Below are positions 26,090-36,149 of a stretch of 64,000 nucleotides of DNA, in pieces (position 1 is the stretch's first letter; every line of letters begins with the position of its first letter). The DNA is from Hymenobacter lucidus (GTDB lineage Bacteria > Bacteroidota > Bacteroidia > Cytophagales > Hymenobacteraceae), in NCBI RefSeq assembly GCF_020447265.1, contig NZ_JAJADR010000001.1:682001-746000 (forward strand), in the 5' to 3' direction. The notes below the pieces were generated by a model. The model searched no databases and had not been told where the DNA came from. It saw only the letters and a program-made list of their open reading frames with translations. The position numbers were made by a program, and so were the translations under genes.

Positions 26090-27604
26090 ATGCAGCACCC
26101 GCTCTCCCTTTATAATACCCTTACCCGCCGCAAGGACCAGTTCGAGCCCGTCAATTCGCCCTTCGTGGGGGTATACCTCTGCGGCCCTACCGTGTATAGC
26201 GAGGCCCACCTGGGCAACGCCCGCGGCCCGGTGGTATTCGACGTGCTGACGCGCTACCTGCGCCACCTGGGCTACACCGTGCGCTACGTGCGCAACGTAA
26301 CCGACGTGGGCCACCTAGAAAGTGACGCCGACGAAGGTGAGGACAAAATGGCCAAGGCCGCCCGCGCCCAGCGCCAGGAGCCCATGCAGATTGCCCAGCA
26401 CTTCGTGAACCTCTACCGCCAGAATATGCTGGCCCTGGGCTGCCTGCCGCCCGATATTGAGCCCCAGGCCAGCGGCCACATCACCGAGCAGATCAGCATG
26501 ATTGAGGAAATCATGGCCAATGGATTTGCGTACGAAGTGAATGGTAGCGTGTACTTCGACGTGCCCCGCTACAATGCCGAGCGGGAACGGTACGGCAAGC
26601 TCTCCAACCGCAGCATCGACGACCAGCTGGCTGGCACCCGCGACACGCTGGCCGGGCAGGATGAAAAGCGCAGTCCGCTGGATTTTGCCCTGTGGAAAAA
26701 GGCTTCGCCCGAGCACATCATGCGCTGGCCTTCGCCGTTTGGCGAGGCACCCGGCGAGGGTTTCCCGGGCTGGCACCTCGAGTGCTCGGCCATGAGCCGC
26801 AAGTACCTCGGCAACCTCTCCGACATTCACGGCGGCGGCCTGGACCTGATGTTTCCGCACCACGAGTGCGAAATAGCGCAGTGCCAGGGTAGCCACACCC
26901 ACACCGATGAGTCGCGCTTCTGGGTGCACAACAACATGATAACCGTGGACGGCACCAAGATGAGCAAGAGCCTGGGCAACTTCGTGCTGCTCGGCGACAT
27001 GTTCAAGGGACCCACCGCCACGCTCACCCAGGCCTACTCGCCGATGGTGGTGCGCTTTTTCCTGTTGCAGGCCCACTACCGTAGCCCCGTCGATGTATCG
27101 GATGAGGCTATGCAGGCGGCCCGCAAAGGCTACCGCAAGCTGATGAACGGCCTGCGTCTGCTGGAAAAGCTCCGGCTGCCCGAAGGCACTGAGCGCGCCG
27201 CCGACACCAGTGCCGCCGATGCCGAGCTGCGCAAGCTGGTGGCCGATATCTTCGTGGGCCTCAACGACGATTTGAACACGGCCCGCGCCATTGCCAGCCT
27301 ATTTAATCTGGTGCGCAAGTTCAACGGCTTTTTTGCTAACCTCACCACCCTGAGTGCCGTGAGCGAAGCCGCGCTGGAGGAAGCTACCGAGGCCTACCGC
27401 ACCGTGGTAACCCAAGTGCTGGGCCTCGTGGATGAGCCTCGGGCCAACGCTGAGCAGTTGCTGGAGCTCACGCTGAGCTTTTACCAGGAAGCCAAAACGG
27501 CCAAGGCTTACGACAAGGTCGACCAGATCCGGGCGGCGCTGAAAGGCCAGGGTATCGTAATCAAAGACTTAAAAACCGGTGTTGACTGGGCATATGAAGA
27601 ATAA
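26090..27604 (+). CDS. cysS: Cysteinyl-tRNA synthetase
   Basis: A 504-residue class Ia synthetase charging tRNA-Cys with cysteine. Zn ligand and HIGH-region motifs appear at the N-terminus ([20 protein letters not shown]; the HIGH motif is HLGN here), with further Zn ligands in [10 protein letters not shown] and [11 protein letters not shown], and the KMSKS loop in [10 protein letters not shown] near residue 290. The C-terminal DALR-type helical domain is present ([20 protein letters not shown]). The start [15 protein letters not shown] is the usual family start. Its promoter box lies 4 bases upstream. The gene overlaps the next by 11 bases. Confidence 0.97.
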   Translation: MQHPLSLYNTLTRRKDQFEPVNSPFVGVYLCGPTVYSEAHLGNARGPVVFDVLTRYLRHLGYTVRYVRNVTDVGHLESDADEGEDKMAKAARAQRQEPMQIAQHFVNLYRQNMLALGCLPPDIEPQASGHITEQISMIEEIMANGFAYEVNGSVYFDVPRYNAERERYGKLSNRSIDDQLAGTRDTLAGQDEKRSPLDFALWKKASPEHIMRWPSPFGEAPGEGFPGWHLECSAMSRKYLGNLSDIHGGGLDLMFPHHECEIAQCQGSHTHTDESRFWVHNNMITVDGTKMSKSLGNFVLLGDMFKGPTATLTQAYSPMVVRFFLLQAHYRSPVDVSDEAMQAARKGYRKLMNGLRLLEKLRLPEGTERAADTSAADAELRKLVADIFVGLNDDLNTARAIASLFNLVRKFNGFFANLTTLSAVSEAALEEATEAYRTVVTQVLGLVDEPRANAEQLLELTLSFYQEAKTAKAYDKVDQIRAALKGQGIVIKDLKTGVDWAYEE

Positions 27605-28622
27605 CCGAATTGGACTGGCGCTGGCCGCGGCGGCCGGCTTGTTGGTAGCCAGCTGCACCCCGGACAACAACAAAGCCACCGAAACCACTACCGCCCCCGA
27701 AGCAACCAAAACCGTGGCCGCGCCCAGCTTCAACGCCGATTCGGCCTATGCATTCACGGCTAAGCAGGTGGCGTTTGGGCCGCGCGTACCCAACACTAAG
27801 GCCCACGTTGCCACCGGCGACTGGCTGGTGAAGCAGTTTAAAGCCTACGGCCTCACGGTAAAGGAGCAGCCGTTCGAGGCTATGGCTTTCGATGGCAAGA
27901 TGCTGCGCTCCCGCAACATCATCGCGCAGTTCCAGCCCACGGCGGCCCGGCGCATTGCCGTGTTTGCCCACTGGGACACCCGCCCGTTTGCCGATAAGGA
28001 CAAGGAAAAGAAGAACGCGCCGCTCGATGGGGCCAGCGACGGCGCCAGTGGCGTGGCTATTGCCCTGGAAATGGCGCGGGTGCTCAGCCAGCAGCCGGCC
28101 GCCCAGCAGCCCGGCGTCGGCGTCGACTTCATCCTCTTCGATTCCGAGGATTACGGCTACGACTCGTCCACGCAGGGTGACCTGAAAGACCAGCTCGCCT
28201 TGCAGGGGAAGGACAGCTGGTGCCTGGGCTCCCAGTACTGGTCGCGCAACCTGGTGCCGGCCGGCTACAAGCCCAGCTACGGCATTTTGCTGGATATGGT
28301 AGGTGCCAAAAATGCCAAGTTCAGTCGCGAGGAAACGTCCCGGCAGTACGCCCGCGACGTGGTAGACAAAGTGTGGAACACCGGCGCCCAGCTCGGCTAC
28401 TCCGACTTCTTCCTGTTTCAGGACAGCCCCGGCATCGATGACGACCATGTGTACACCAACCAGGCCGGCGTCCGCACCATCGACATCATCGACCACCTAC
28501 CCGTCGGCGACGATTATTTCCCGGCCTACCACCACACTACCCAGGACAATATGAGCGTCATCGACAAGCGCACCCTGAAAGCCGTGGGCCAGACCGTGCT
28601 GCAGACGATTTATAACGAGTAG
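27594..28622 (+). CDS. M28-family / glutaminyl-peptide cyclotransferase-like lipoprotein
   Basis: A 342-residue protein. The ATG at 27594 places a lipobox (LLVASC) after [15 protein letters not shown]. The single-zinc glutaminyl-cyclase/M28 pattern is complete: FAHWDTRPFAD, DGASDGASGVA, LFDSEDYGYD and FPAYHHTTQDN supply the metal and acid/base residues. Secreted bacterial members cyclise N-terminal Gln to pyroglutamate or act as aminopeptidases; the HWDTRP form favours the cyclase group. It is translationally coupled to cysS by an 11-base overlap, although the two functions are not obviously linked. Confidence 0.85.
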   Translation: MKNNRIGLALAAAAGLLVASCTPDNNKATETTTAPEATKTVAAPSFNADSAYAFTAKQVAFGPRVPNTKAHVATGDWLVKQFKAYGLTVKEQPFEAMAFDGKMLRSRNIIAQFQPTAARRIAVFAHWDTRPFADKDKEKKNAPLDGASDGASGVAIALEMARVLSQQPAAQQPGVGVDFILFDSEDYGYDSSTQGDLKDQLALQGKDSWCLGSQYWSRNLVPAGYKPSYGILLDMVGAKNAKFSREETSRQYARDVVDKVWNTGAQLGYSDFFLFQDSPGIDDDHVYTNQAGVRTIDIIDHLPVGDDYFPAYHHTTQDNMSVIDKRTLKAVGQTVLQTIYNE

Positions 28623-28640
28623 CAGCCCGGCAGTAAATGC

Positions 28641-28676
28641 AAAAAGGCCCGATAACGCGAGTTATCGGGCCTTTTT
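28641..28676 (+). terminator. Terminator after the M28-family gene
   Basis: AAAAAGGCCCGATAAC pairs with GTTATCGGGCCTTTTT around GCGA, 18 bases past the stop codon. Confidence 0.92.
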
Positions 28677-28688
28677 GCTGTCTTTATA

Positions 28689-28803
28689 CTAAAAGAACGT
28701 CATGCTGAGCGAAGTCGAAGCATCTCTACTGCTTCGTTGCAATGCCAGTCGTCTACCACTGCGGTAGAGATGCTTCGGCAAGCTCAGCATGACGTTCTTT
28801 TAG
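28689..28803. repeat. 115-bp palindromic dispersed-repeat-like element with 22-bp perfect terminal inverted repeats
   Basis: Bases 28689-28710 and 28782-28803 are perfect inverted copies (core GTCATGCTGAGC). A second inverted pair, GCATCTCTAC and GTAGAGATGC, lies inside. The shape is that of a paired REP/MITE-like element; from memory, similar GTCATGCTGAGC palindromes are common between genes in Hymenobacter-type genomes. Its right arm contains the stop codon of the minus-strand GNAT gene. Confidence 0.7.
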
Positions 28804-29321
28804 CCCAGCAGCTTGTAGTAAATCACCGTGGCGTGCAGCTCGCCGGAGGTGCTGCGGGCGAAATCCGGGATGACGCCGCCCACCGTGTAGCCCGCGCCCT
28901 GGTAGAGCTGCTCCGAGGGGTCGTGCTGGCGGGTATCGAGGATGAGCGTGGTGCGCTGGTGCTGGCGGGCGTGGTCGTCAATAGCCTCCATCAGCCGGCG
29001 GCCGATGCCTTGTCGCCGGGCGTCGCGGTGCACCATCACCTTGCAGACTTCAGCCCGGTGCAGGCCGTTGTTTTTCGTGGCCAGGTCCAGCTGCGCGGTG
29101 CCCAGCAGCCGGTCATCCGCTTCGGCCACCAGCAACACCCGGTTGCCTTCAGCCAGTGTCTGTACCACCTCTTGCCAGTAGGCCTGCAACTCGCCGGGGG
29201 CCACGGGTAGCATAAAGCCCAGCGCGGCCCCCGATTCCAGCGCGTCTTGGAATAAATCAGTTAAAGCGGAGGTTTTAGCCGCTGCTTCGGTAGCAGTAAG
29301 TGCTCGGATGACTATCGACAT
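28800..29321 (-). CDS. GNAT-family N-acetyltransferase
   Basis: A 173-residue protein with the GNAT acetyl-CoA core: AQLDLATKNNGLHRAEVCKV (motif D/A strand), then VHRDARRQGIGRRLMEA (the Q/RxxGxG/A pyrophosphate-binding loop), and a C-terminal strand LILDTRQHDPSEQLYQGAGY. The acceptor substrate is unknown. The stop codon (28800-28802) lies within the right arm of the palindromic element at 28689-28803. Upstream neighbours include an S66 peptidase gene 13 bases before its start, so the two probably share a transcript. Confidence 0.87.
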   Translation of the reverse strand: MSIVIRALTATEAAAKTSALTDLFQDALESGAALGFMLPVAPGELQAYWQEVVQTLAEGNRVLLVAEADDRLLGTAQLDLATKNNGLHRAEVCKVMVHRDARRQGIGRRLMEAIDDHARQHQRTTLILDTRQHDPSEQLYQGAGYTVGGVIPDFARSTSGELHATVIYYKLLG

Positions 29322-29334
29322 AAGAAATCAGGAG

Positions 29335-30237
29335 TTAGAGGTAAGACAGCTCAGTGCCAGCCGCCGTGACGGAAAACTGCGCGTTTCGGCCACAGATCAA
29401 AGCCATATTCCGGGGTTCGTGGCCCACCGGAAACCCGTAGGCCACCGGAAACTGGTACTTGGCCGCGTAACTAGCAATGATTTCGTAGGACGTCTGCCCG
29501 AAAGGTATGGCGTTGTCTTGCGGGTCGGTGAAGTGGCCCACAAGCAGCCCGGCTAGGTTGCGCAGCTTGCCGGTCCGGTCGAGGTGCACCATCATGCGGT
29601 CCACGTTCATCAGGTATTCGGCCACGTCTTCCAGAAACAGGATGCGGCCATCGGTAGGGCAGTCGGAGGCGGTGCCGGTCAGGTTCTGGAGCAAACTCAG
29701 ATTGCCGCCCACCAGCTCGCCGGCGGCCGTGCCGGGCCGGTTGAGCGGGTGAGCCGACACGGAGTAGGCAATAGGCTCCCCGAACAGCGCCCGGCGCAGA
29801 CTCTCCAACGAGTCTTCGCCGCCGGTCTGGTTGAAAATAAAGGCCATAACTCCGTGGATACTTTCGTAGCCCATGCGCAGCAAGTGGCAGTTCAGGGCCG
29901 TAATGTCGCTGAAGCCGGCAATCCACTTGGGGTGCTGCACAAAGCCCGAGAAGTCGAGTTGGTCGATGATGCGGGTGGTGCCGTAGCCGCCCCGGGCGCA
30001 GATGATGGCCCGAATTTCGGGCGCATCAAGCTGCCGCTGGAAGTCGCGGCGGCGCAGCTCGTCGGAGCCGGCAAACTGGTGGTGCTCGGCCGTAATAGAT
30101 TCGCCCAAAACCACTCGCAGGCCCCAGCGCGTCAGGATTTCCACGGCCGGAGCCATTTCTTCGGCCGTAACCTTGCGGGCAGTGCCCACAATAGCGACCT
30201 GGTCGCCGGCACGGAGCAGGGGAGGAGTAACGGGCAT
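29335..30237 (-). CDS. S66-family LD-carboxypeptidase (MccF/LdcA-like)
   Basis: A 300-residue protein. Features of peptidase family S66 are present: N-terminal PPLLRAGDQVAIVGTA, the ICARGGYGTTRIIDQLD segment, the nucleophile serine in WIAGFSDITALN near residue 110, and a later Glu/His pair provided by the C-terminal half (GRILFLEDVAEYLMNVDRMM; VGHFTDP; VAYGFPVGHEPRNMALICG). LdcA members trim the terminal D-Ala from murein tetrapeptides during cell-wall recycling; MccF members cleave peptide-adenylate antibiotics. The general cell-wall role is more likely. It shares a unit with the GNAT gene. Confidence 0.9.
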   Translation of the reverse strand: MPVTPPLLRAGDQVAIVGTARKVTAEEMAPAVEILTRWGLRVVLGESITAEHHQFAGSDELRRRDFQRQLDAPEIRAIICARGGYGTTRIIDQLDFSGFVQHPKWIAGFSDITALNCHLLRMGYESIHGVMAFIFNQTGGEDSLESLRRALFGEPIAYSVSAHPLNRPGTAAGELVGGNLSLLQNLTGTASDCPTDGRILFLEDVAEYLMNVDRMMVHLDRTGKLRNLAGLLVGHFTDPQDNAIPFGQTSYEIIASYAAKYQFPVAYGFPVGHEPRNMALICGRNAQFSVTAAGTELSYL

Positions 30238-30419
30238 AAATAGCGGGTCCAGATGGAGCCGGTAAACCTACGCAACCGGAGCGGGTAGGCCAAATGCGGG
30301 TGTAGCGCAAAGCTGTTTTAGAAAGTAAAAACAGCATGGTCGACATGACGTTCCCGCGCCGCCAGCAACCTTGCGCCCCTTACCTTCGTCCTACCACTTC
30401 GCCTTTATCAACTATCCGC

Positions 30420-31652
30420 ATGAAAAGACTTTTCCTCGCCTTGCTGCTGCTCTCGTCGGTGCTGACGATGCCGCTGGCCCGGGCCCAGGCCCTGATAGAC
30501 ACCACCCGGGGCCGCTACCATCAGCCCATTTTCCCGGCCATCACTACCCGCACCGACGTCGTTTTCGGTTCGGCTACTACGTATTCGGGCTCAACCCAGA
30601 CGCTGCGCATGAACATCTACGAGCCCACCGGCGACACCGTGCGGCGCCGGCCCTTGCTGGTGTTTGCCCACGGCGGCGGCTTCGTGTCGGGCTCCAAAAC
30701 CGACCAGGACGTGACCGAGCTGTGCCAGCGCTACGCCCGTCTCGGCTACGTTACAGCCAGTATCGACTACCGCGTGCTGTTCTTCCCCTTCGACACCGTG
30801 AATATTGCTCGGGCCGCCATTCGGGCTACCCAGGATATGCGGGCCGCCGTGCGCTTCTTCCGCCAGGATGCGGCCACCAGCAAAACTTACCGGATTCACC
30901 CCGGCTATATTTTCGCCAGCGGCAGTTCGGCCGGCGCGTTTATGGCCCTGCAGTTGGCTTATCTGAACAAAGACAGTGAAGTGCCGGCCTATTTAGAAAT
31001 TGCCCAGCTCGGCGGCCTGGAAGGCAACAGCGGCAACCCCGGCTACTCCAGCGCTGTACGGGGTGTGGTAAACCTGTGCGGGGCTTTGGGCCGGCCCAAC
31101 TGGGTGGAACCCGGCGACATTCCGCTGGTGAGCATGCACGGCACCGCCGATGGCACCGTGCCCTACGGCAAAGGCACCGTGGGCAGCGGCCTGCCGGCCC
31201 AGCTCGTATACGGCAGTGGCGCCATCAAGCTCCGCGCCGATGCCGTGGGTGTTTCCAACCCGCTCTACACCTTTAAAGGGGCGGGCCATGTGCCCTACAG
31301 CGGCACCACCGCCCGCGCCCAGGCCTACATGGATACCACCTTCCGCTACGTGCGCGACTTCCTGCGCCCCGTGCTGCGCCAGCCCGGCACCATCACCGGC
31401 ACCCGCCCGGCCGCTGAGCTGACCGCCCTGCAGCTCTACCCACTGCCCGCCACCGAAGCCGTGCAGCTCACGGCCGCTGCCGGCACCACTTTTCAGCCCC
31501 GCACTCTGGAATTGCTCGATGCTACCGGCCGCGTGGTGCGCCGCTTCCGCTGGGAGCAGCGCGAGCAGCAAGTTCGACGCGAGCAGCTGAAGCCCGGAAT
31601 ATATTTGCTCCGCGGTGCCGGTATGGCTACGCAGCGCATTGTGTTCGAATAA
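30420..31652 (+). CDS. Secreted alpha/beta-hydrolase (esterase/lipase-like) with T9SS type A tail
   Basis: A 410-residue protein with a signal peptide (MKRLFLALLLLSSVLTMPLA, RAQ). The hydrolase domain shows the HGGG oxyanion motif (LLVFAHGGGFVSG), the nucleophile elbow FASGSSAGAF near residue 170, and late MHGTADGTVPYGKG (acid) and FKGAGHVPY (His). Residues from about 335 form a short C-terminal domain (LTALQLYPLPATEAVQLTAA ... ELLDATGRVVRRF ... LKPGIYLLRG) typical of type A T9SS sorting signals. It is predicted to be secreted; the ester substrate is unknown. The ATG at 30420 is fixed by the signal peptide. Confidence 0.87.
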   Translation: MKRLFLALLLLSSVLTMPLARAQALIDTTRGRYHQPIFPAITTRTDVVFGSATTYSGSTQTLRMNIYEPTGDTVRRRPLLVFAHGGGFVSGSKTDQDVTELCQRYARLGYVTASIDYRVLFFPFDTVNIARAAIRATQDMRAAVRFFRQDAATSKTYRIHPGYIFASGSSAGAFMALQLAYLNKDSEVPAYLEIAQLGGLEGNSGNPGYSSAVRGVVNLCGALGRPNWVEPGDIPLVSMHGTADGTVPYGKGTVGSGLPAQLVYGSGAIKLRADAVGVSNPLYTFKGAGHVPYSGTTARAQAYMDTTFRYVRDFLRPVLRQPGTITGTRPAAELTALQLYPLPATEAVQLTAAAGTTFQPRTLELLDATGRVVRRFRWEQREQQVRREQLKPGIYLLRGAGMATQRIVFE

Positions 31653-31690
31653 GCAGTAGAAGCAGTTGCACAATACGGAATCGGACCAGA

Positions 31691-31900
31691 GCTGTCCGAT
31701 GCTCCTGCAAGGGTGACCTACGACGCTTCAAGGGTGTCCGATAGAGCTTCGAAGGTGTCCTACATCGTTTCAAGGGTGGCCGATGCTCTTTCGAAGGTGT
31801 CCTACAACGTTTCAAGGGCGGCCGATACTCTTCCAAGGGTGACTTACAACGTTTCTAAGGCGGCCGATACTCTTCCAAGGGTGGCCGATGACGTTTCGAA
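31691..31900. repeat. Ten-unit 21-bp minisatellite (two alternating unit types)
   Basis: Ten units of exactly 21 bp run from 31691 to 31900 in perfect phase. They broadly alternate between a GGTGTCCTACAACGTTTC type and a GGCGGCCGATACTCTTCC type, giving a 42-bp higher-order repeat. Both strands stay open as heptad-coding frames, but no ATG opens either, so I do not call a gene. It lies 38 bases after the esterase gene; the 325-base gap otherwise holds only the terminator at 31921. Confidence 0.88.
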
Positions 31901-31920
31901 GTACAACGGCTAGAAATTGA

Positions 31921-31953
31921 AAACCCTCCTGCCGTGCTGGTAGGAGGGTTTTT
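31921..31953. terminator. Terminator between the minisatellite and hom
   Basis: AAACCCTCCT pairs with AGGAGGGTTT plus T-run around an 11-base loop. It can serve the plus-strand esterase transcript and, on the minus strand, the end of the metY-metX-hom operon (hom stop at 31978). Confidence 0.8.
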
Positions 31954-31977
31954 GTTGCGGAATAGGGCGTGGTAAAG

Positions 31978-33267
31978 TTATTCGGCCTCGGCTAGTTCCA
32001 GCGCGTCGGTGGCGTGGGTGGCGGGGCGCACGTTGCCGGTGCGGGCAACGAAGGCCCCGGCTTTGCGCAGCCGGTCGCGGTGCTGCAGCAGTGCATCGAG
32101 CGGCACGAAGCCCACGATATAGCCGTCCTCATCGGCTTCCTCCGTAATGTCGGTGAAGCCCAACTGGTCGAGAATCAGCTCATCATCTGTGCGCAGGTAG
32201 ATTTCGATTTCCAGGTCGGTGGTGTAAGCCAGCGTGGGTGCAGCCAGCTTAGGGTAGGCGTAGCGGAAGCTGCTGCGCAGCGCCGCCAGGTCGGCCAGCA
32301 CGGCCGAGCCGGTAGGGTGCCCGCCGGCGCCCCGGCCCCGTAGAAACTGCGTACCAGCGTATTCAGCCTCGATAACCACGCCGTTGAACTCGTCGTCGAC
32401 GGTGTAGAGCGGCGACTTGCGGTCCACAAACTGGGGCGTCACAAACACCGTCAGCTGGTTGTCGGGTAGCAGGTAGAGGCCGGCTACGACCTTTATTTTC
32501 TGGTTGGCCACGGCCGCGTAGCCAATATCGGTGGCACTCACGTTTTCGATGCCCAGATTCAGCACCTGCTCGGGCTGCAACAGCACTCCGTAGGCATGGG
32601 CCGCCAGAATCACAGCCTTGGAGCGCGGGTCGAAAGCGGCCATATCCAGCGTGGGGTCGGTTTCGGCGAAGCCCTTATGCTGCGCCTCGACCAGTGCGCC
32701 GGCATATTCCGAGCCGTCCTCGCCCATGCGCGTCAGCACGTAGTTAGACGAGCCGTTGAAAATACCGCTCACGCTACGCAACGGCTCTTGCCCGAAATAG
32801 GCGTCCAAGGTCCGGATAACCGGAATGCTGCCGCACACGGCGGCTTCGTAGAGCAGCGTACCGCCAAACTCGCGCTGCAATGCTACCAGCTCGGGCAGGT
32901 GCTGCGACACCATGGCTTTGTTGGCCGTAACTACCTGCCGGCCCTGGCACAAGGCCGCACTCACCAGCCGGAAAGCTTCAGCCGCATCGTCGATTACCTC
33001 CACCAGCACGTCCAGCTCCCGATCCTGCAGCAACTCATCGGCATGAAAACTGAAGGCTTCCTTGGGCAGAGAACGGGGTTTGTCGGGGTTTTTTACCGCA
33101 ATGCGGCGCACCTCAGCCCCGAAGCCGGGCAAGTGCTGTAGTATATCATAAAGGCCCTGGCCCACGCAGCCAAAGCCGATGAGGCCAATGCGCAGGGGTG
33201 CGGCCGGAGTAACCAGAGAAGCCGCAATAGCCGATACGGCCAGGTTAGTGGACGAAGGTCGAGACAT
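31978..33267 (-). CDS. hom: Homoserine dehydrogenase
   Basis: A 429-residue monofunctional enzyme reducing L-aspartate-4-semialdehyde to homoserine. The N-terminal NAD(P)-binding fingerprint is PLRIGLIGFGCVGQGLYDIL; the catalytic domain has VVTANKAMVSQH, EAAVCGSIPVIRTLDAYFG and the signature SGIFNGSSNYVLTRM, then FAETDPTLDMAAFDPRSKA with catalytic Lys/Asp. A region around residues 300-400 resembles the extra regulatory part of longer homoserine dehydrogenases. The ATG at 33267 is chosen; it overlaps the metX stop by 23 bases, so the genes are coupled. It supplies the homoserine used by MetX. Confidence 0.93.
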   Translation of the reverse strand: MSRPSSTNLAVSAIAASLVTPAAPLRIGLIGFGCVGQGLYDILQHLPGFGAEVRRIAVKNPDKPRSLPKEAFSFHADELLQDRELDVLVEVIDDAAEAFRLVSAALCQGRQVVTANKAMVSQHLPELVALQREFGGTLLYEAAVCGSIPVIRTLDAYFGQEPLRSVSGIFNGSSNYVLTRMGEDGSEYAGALVEAQHKGFAETDPTLDMAAFDPRSKAVILAAHAYGVLLQPEQVLNLGIENVSATDIGYAAVANQKIKVVAGLYLLPDNQLTVFVTPQFVDRKSPLYTVDDEFNGVVIEAEYAGTQFLRGRGAGGHPTGSAVLADLAALRSSFRYAYPKLAAPTLAYTTDLEIEIYLRTDDELILDQLGFTDITEEADEDGYIVGFVPLDALLQHRDRLRKAGAFVARTGNVRPATHATDALELAEAE

Positions 33268-34273
33268 AAAATCGTTCGAGAAGCTGCGTGATTTGGGCGG
33301 TTTCAATCAGGAAACCGTCGTGGCCGAACTGGGAGTCCATTTCGGCGTAGGTAGCACCCGGAATGTGCCGGGCCAGAAACTGCTGCTCCACGGGCGGAAA
33401 CAGCACGTCGGAGCTGATGCTGAGCACCAGCGTGCGGGCCCGGATGCCAGCCAGGGCCTCGGCGGCACTGGCTCGGCCCCGGCCCACGTTGTGGGTGTCC
33501 ATCGTGCGCGACAAAGCCACGTAGCTGTAGGCATTGAAGCGGGCCACGAGCTTGTCACCCTGGTGCTGCTGGTAGGAGCTGGCCCGGAAATCGTCGAGCC
33601 GGTCGGGGTCGGCTTCGGCTTGGGTGCGGCCGTAGGCGTCGTAGCTGCGGTAGCTGAGCAGGGCCGTGGCTCGGGCTGCTTTCAGGCCCTGCTGCCCGCC
33701 AGTGGGCGTGCCCTGGTGGTAGGTGGCATCGGCGAAAATGGCCAGCCGCTGCGCCTCGTTGAAGGCAATGCCCCAGGGGGAGTGCAGCGCGTTGGTAGCC
33801 AATACTACCAGGTGCACAAACACCTCGGGCCGCAGAATAGCCCATTCCAGGGCCTGCTGCCCGCCCAGCGAGCCGCCAATTAGCGTATGAATCTTGGTCA
33901 GCTCCAATTCCTGCCGCAGCGCCTCGTGAGCCGCCACCATATCCCGAATCGTGACCAGCGGAAACTGGTGGTACAGCGGTGCCTGGTTGTCGGCGGCCGT
34001 CAGCGGGCCGGTGCTGCCGTAGCACGAGCCCACGATGTTGGCGCACACGATAAACCAGTCGGCCGGGTCGAAATAGTCGCCGGAGCCAAACAGGCCGGCC
34101 CACCAGCTGAGCACGTCGGCATTGGCCGTTAGGGCGTGGCACACCCACACCACATTGTCGCGGGCGGCATTCAGGGTGCCAAAGGTTTTATAGGCTATCT
34201 GCACCGGGGCCAGCGTCGCGCCGTTTTCAAGCGCGAGTCCCGCCGGGAGGCTCAAAAGCCGTAAATCAGTCAT
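33245..34273 (-). CDS. metX: Homoserine O-acetyltransferase
   Basis: A 342-residue alpha/beta-hydrolase-fold enzyme converting homoserine and acetyl-CoA to O-acetylhomoserine. Family motifs: VQIAYKTFGTLNAARDNVVW, VCHALTANADV, NIVGSCYGSTGP, the nucleophile GGSLGGQQALEWA near residue 140, acid SISSDVLFPP and base FGHDGFLIE. Length is normal. It follows metY by 271 bases and overlaps hom. Confidence 0.95.
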   Translation of the reverse strand: MTDLRLLSLPAGLALENGATLAPVQIAYKTFGTLNAARDNVVWVCHALTANADVLSWWAGLFGSGDYFDPADWFIVCANIVGSCYGSTGPLTAADNQAPLYHQFPLVTIRDMVAAHEALRQELELTKIHTLIGGSLGGQQALEWAILRPEVFVHLVVLATNALHSPWGIAFNEAQRLAIFADATYHQGTPTGGQQGLKAARATALLSYRSYDAYGRTQAEADPDRLDDFRASSYQQHQGDKLVARFNAYSYVALSRTMDTHNVGRGRASAAEALAGIRARTLVLSISSDVLFPPVEQQFLARHIPGATYAEMDSQFGHDGFLIETAQITQLLERFYVSTFVH

Positions 34274-34502
34274 TCCTCTAAAGGTTATTTCCGCTGGTCA
34301 GCCGCGTTTGAGGCTGCCAGGCTTTGATATCAATACAATAGCACGCGGGCTGAGCCGGTTTGCCGGCCCTCTACATCAGTCCCACCCAATGAAGTTTGGT
34401 GGCTGGCGCCGGCCCAACCCGGGCTATTGCGGAATGGTCAGGATGATTCCTCTCTCACAACTCCTCACCCTGCCATTCTCAGTGCTGCCGTGGCTGGAGC
34501 TG

Positions 34503-34525
34503 ATTGGCAACCATACGGGCTGCCA
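34503..34525 (-). promoter_or_regulatory. Stem-loop in the metY-metX gap
   Basis: TTGGCA (34503-34508) and TGCCAA (34520-34525) are inverted copies; including an adjacent three-base pairing with one G-U, the stem is about 9 bp with a 5-base loop. There is no T-run. It lies 20 bases after the metY stop and may be an RNA-processing or partial-termination point. Nothing else was recognised in this 271-base gap. Confidence 0.4.
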
Positions 34526-34544
34526 ACCGAGTCTCCTCTCTACT

Positions 34545-35945
<1,401 letters not shown>

Positions 35946-36105
35946 TTAGGAAGTTTCTTGGAATGAAGTTTCAGGTTTTCAGTGGGTTGCGTTGCAGAGG
36001 ATTGCAGCCCGGGCGGCTTCCGGAGCTTGCGTAAAGCTGCGTCGGAGCCAGGCTAAACCCTGCGACGAAACGTGCCAACGAGTGGCCGCAGACGGTGGCG
36101 TAGCC

Positions 36106-36146
36106 GGAAAAAAGAAGGAGGGATGGGGAGAAGCTAGGCGCCTAGC
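36106..36146 (-). promoter_or_regulatory. Candidate attenuator: palindromic hairpin plus C/U-rich tract
   Basis: On the minus strand GCTAGGCGCCTAGC (36146-36133) can fold as a 5-bp stem with a GCGC loop. It is followed by about 27 bases of C/U with only one A and no G (36132-36106), ending in six Ts. The hairpin is too far from the Ts for a simple intrinsic terminator; the pyrimidine tract resembles a Rho loading site. A second GCTAG at the stop codon of the poly-Cys ORF (36154-36150) can compete for the same 3' arm. Confidence 0.45.
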
Positions 36147-36149
36147 GGG

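Noticed and set aside
30312..30335. GCTGTTTT/AAAACAGC hairpin between divergent genes
   Set aside because: It is a real inverted repeat, but it lies upstream of both genes, lacks a GC-rich stem, and no role could be supported.
25858..31900. CRISPR arrays
   Set aside because: The 21-bp arrays are contiguous repeats without spacers, and no cas genes are present.
31713..31913. Heptad-repeat protein of 66 codons
   Set aside because: It has only a GTG start inside the array, no ATG or signal, and the other strand is equally open. I report it as a minisatellite.
34274..34544. Second SAM riboswitch between metY and metX
   Set aside because: None of the S-box core motifs seen at 36324-36432 occurs here.
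36133..36146. Intrinsic terminator at the GCTAGGCGCCTAGC palindrome
   Set aside because: The stem is only 5 bp with a 4-base loop and is followed by C-rich sequence, with the T-run about 17 bases away. It is kept only as a possible attenuator part.
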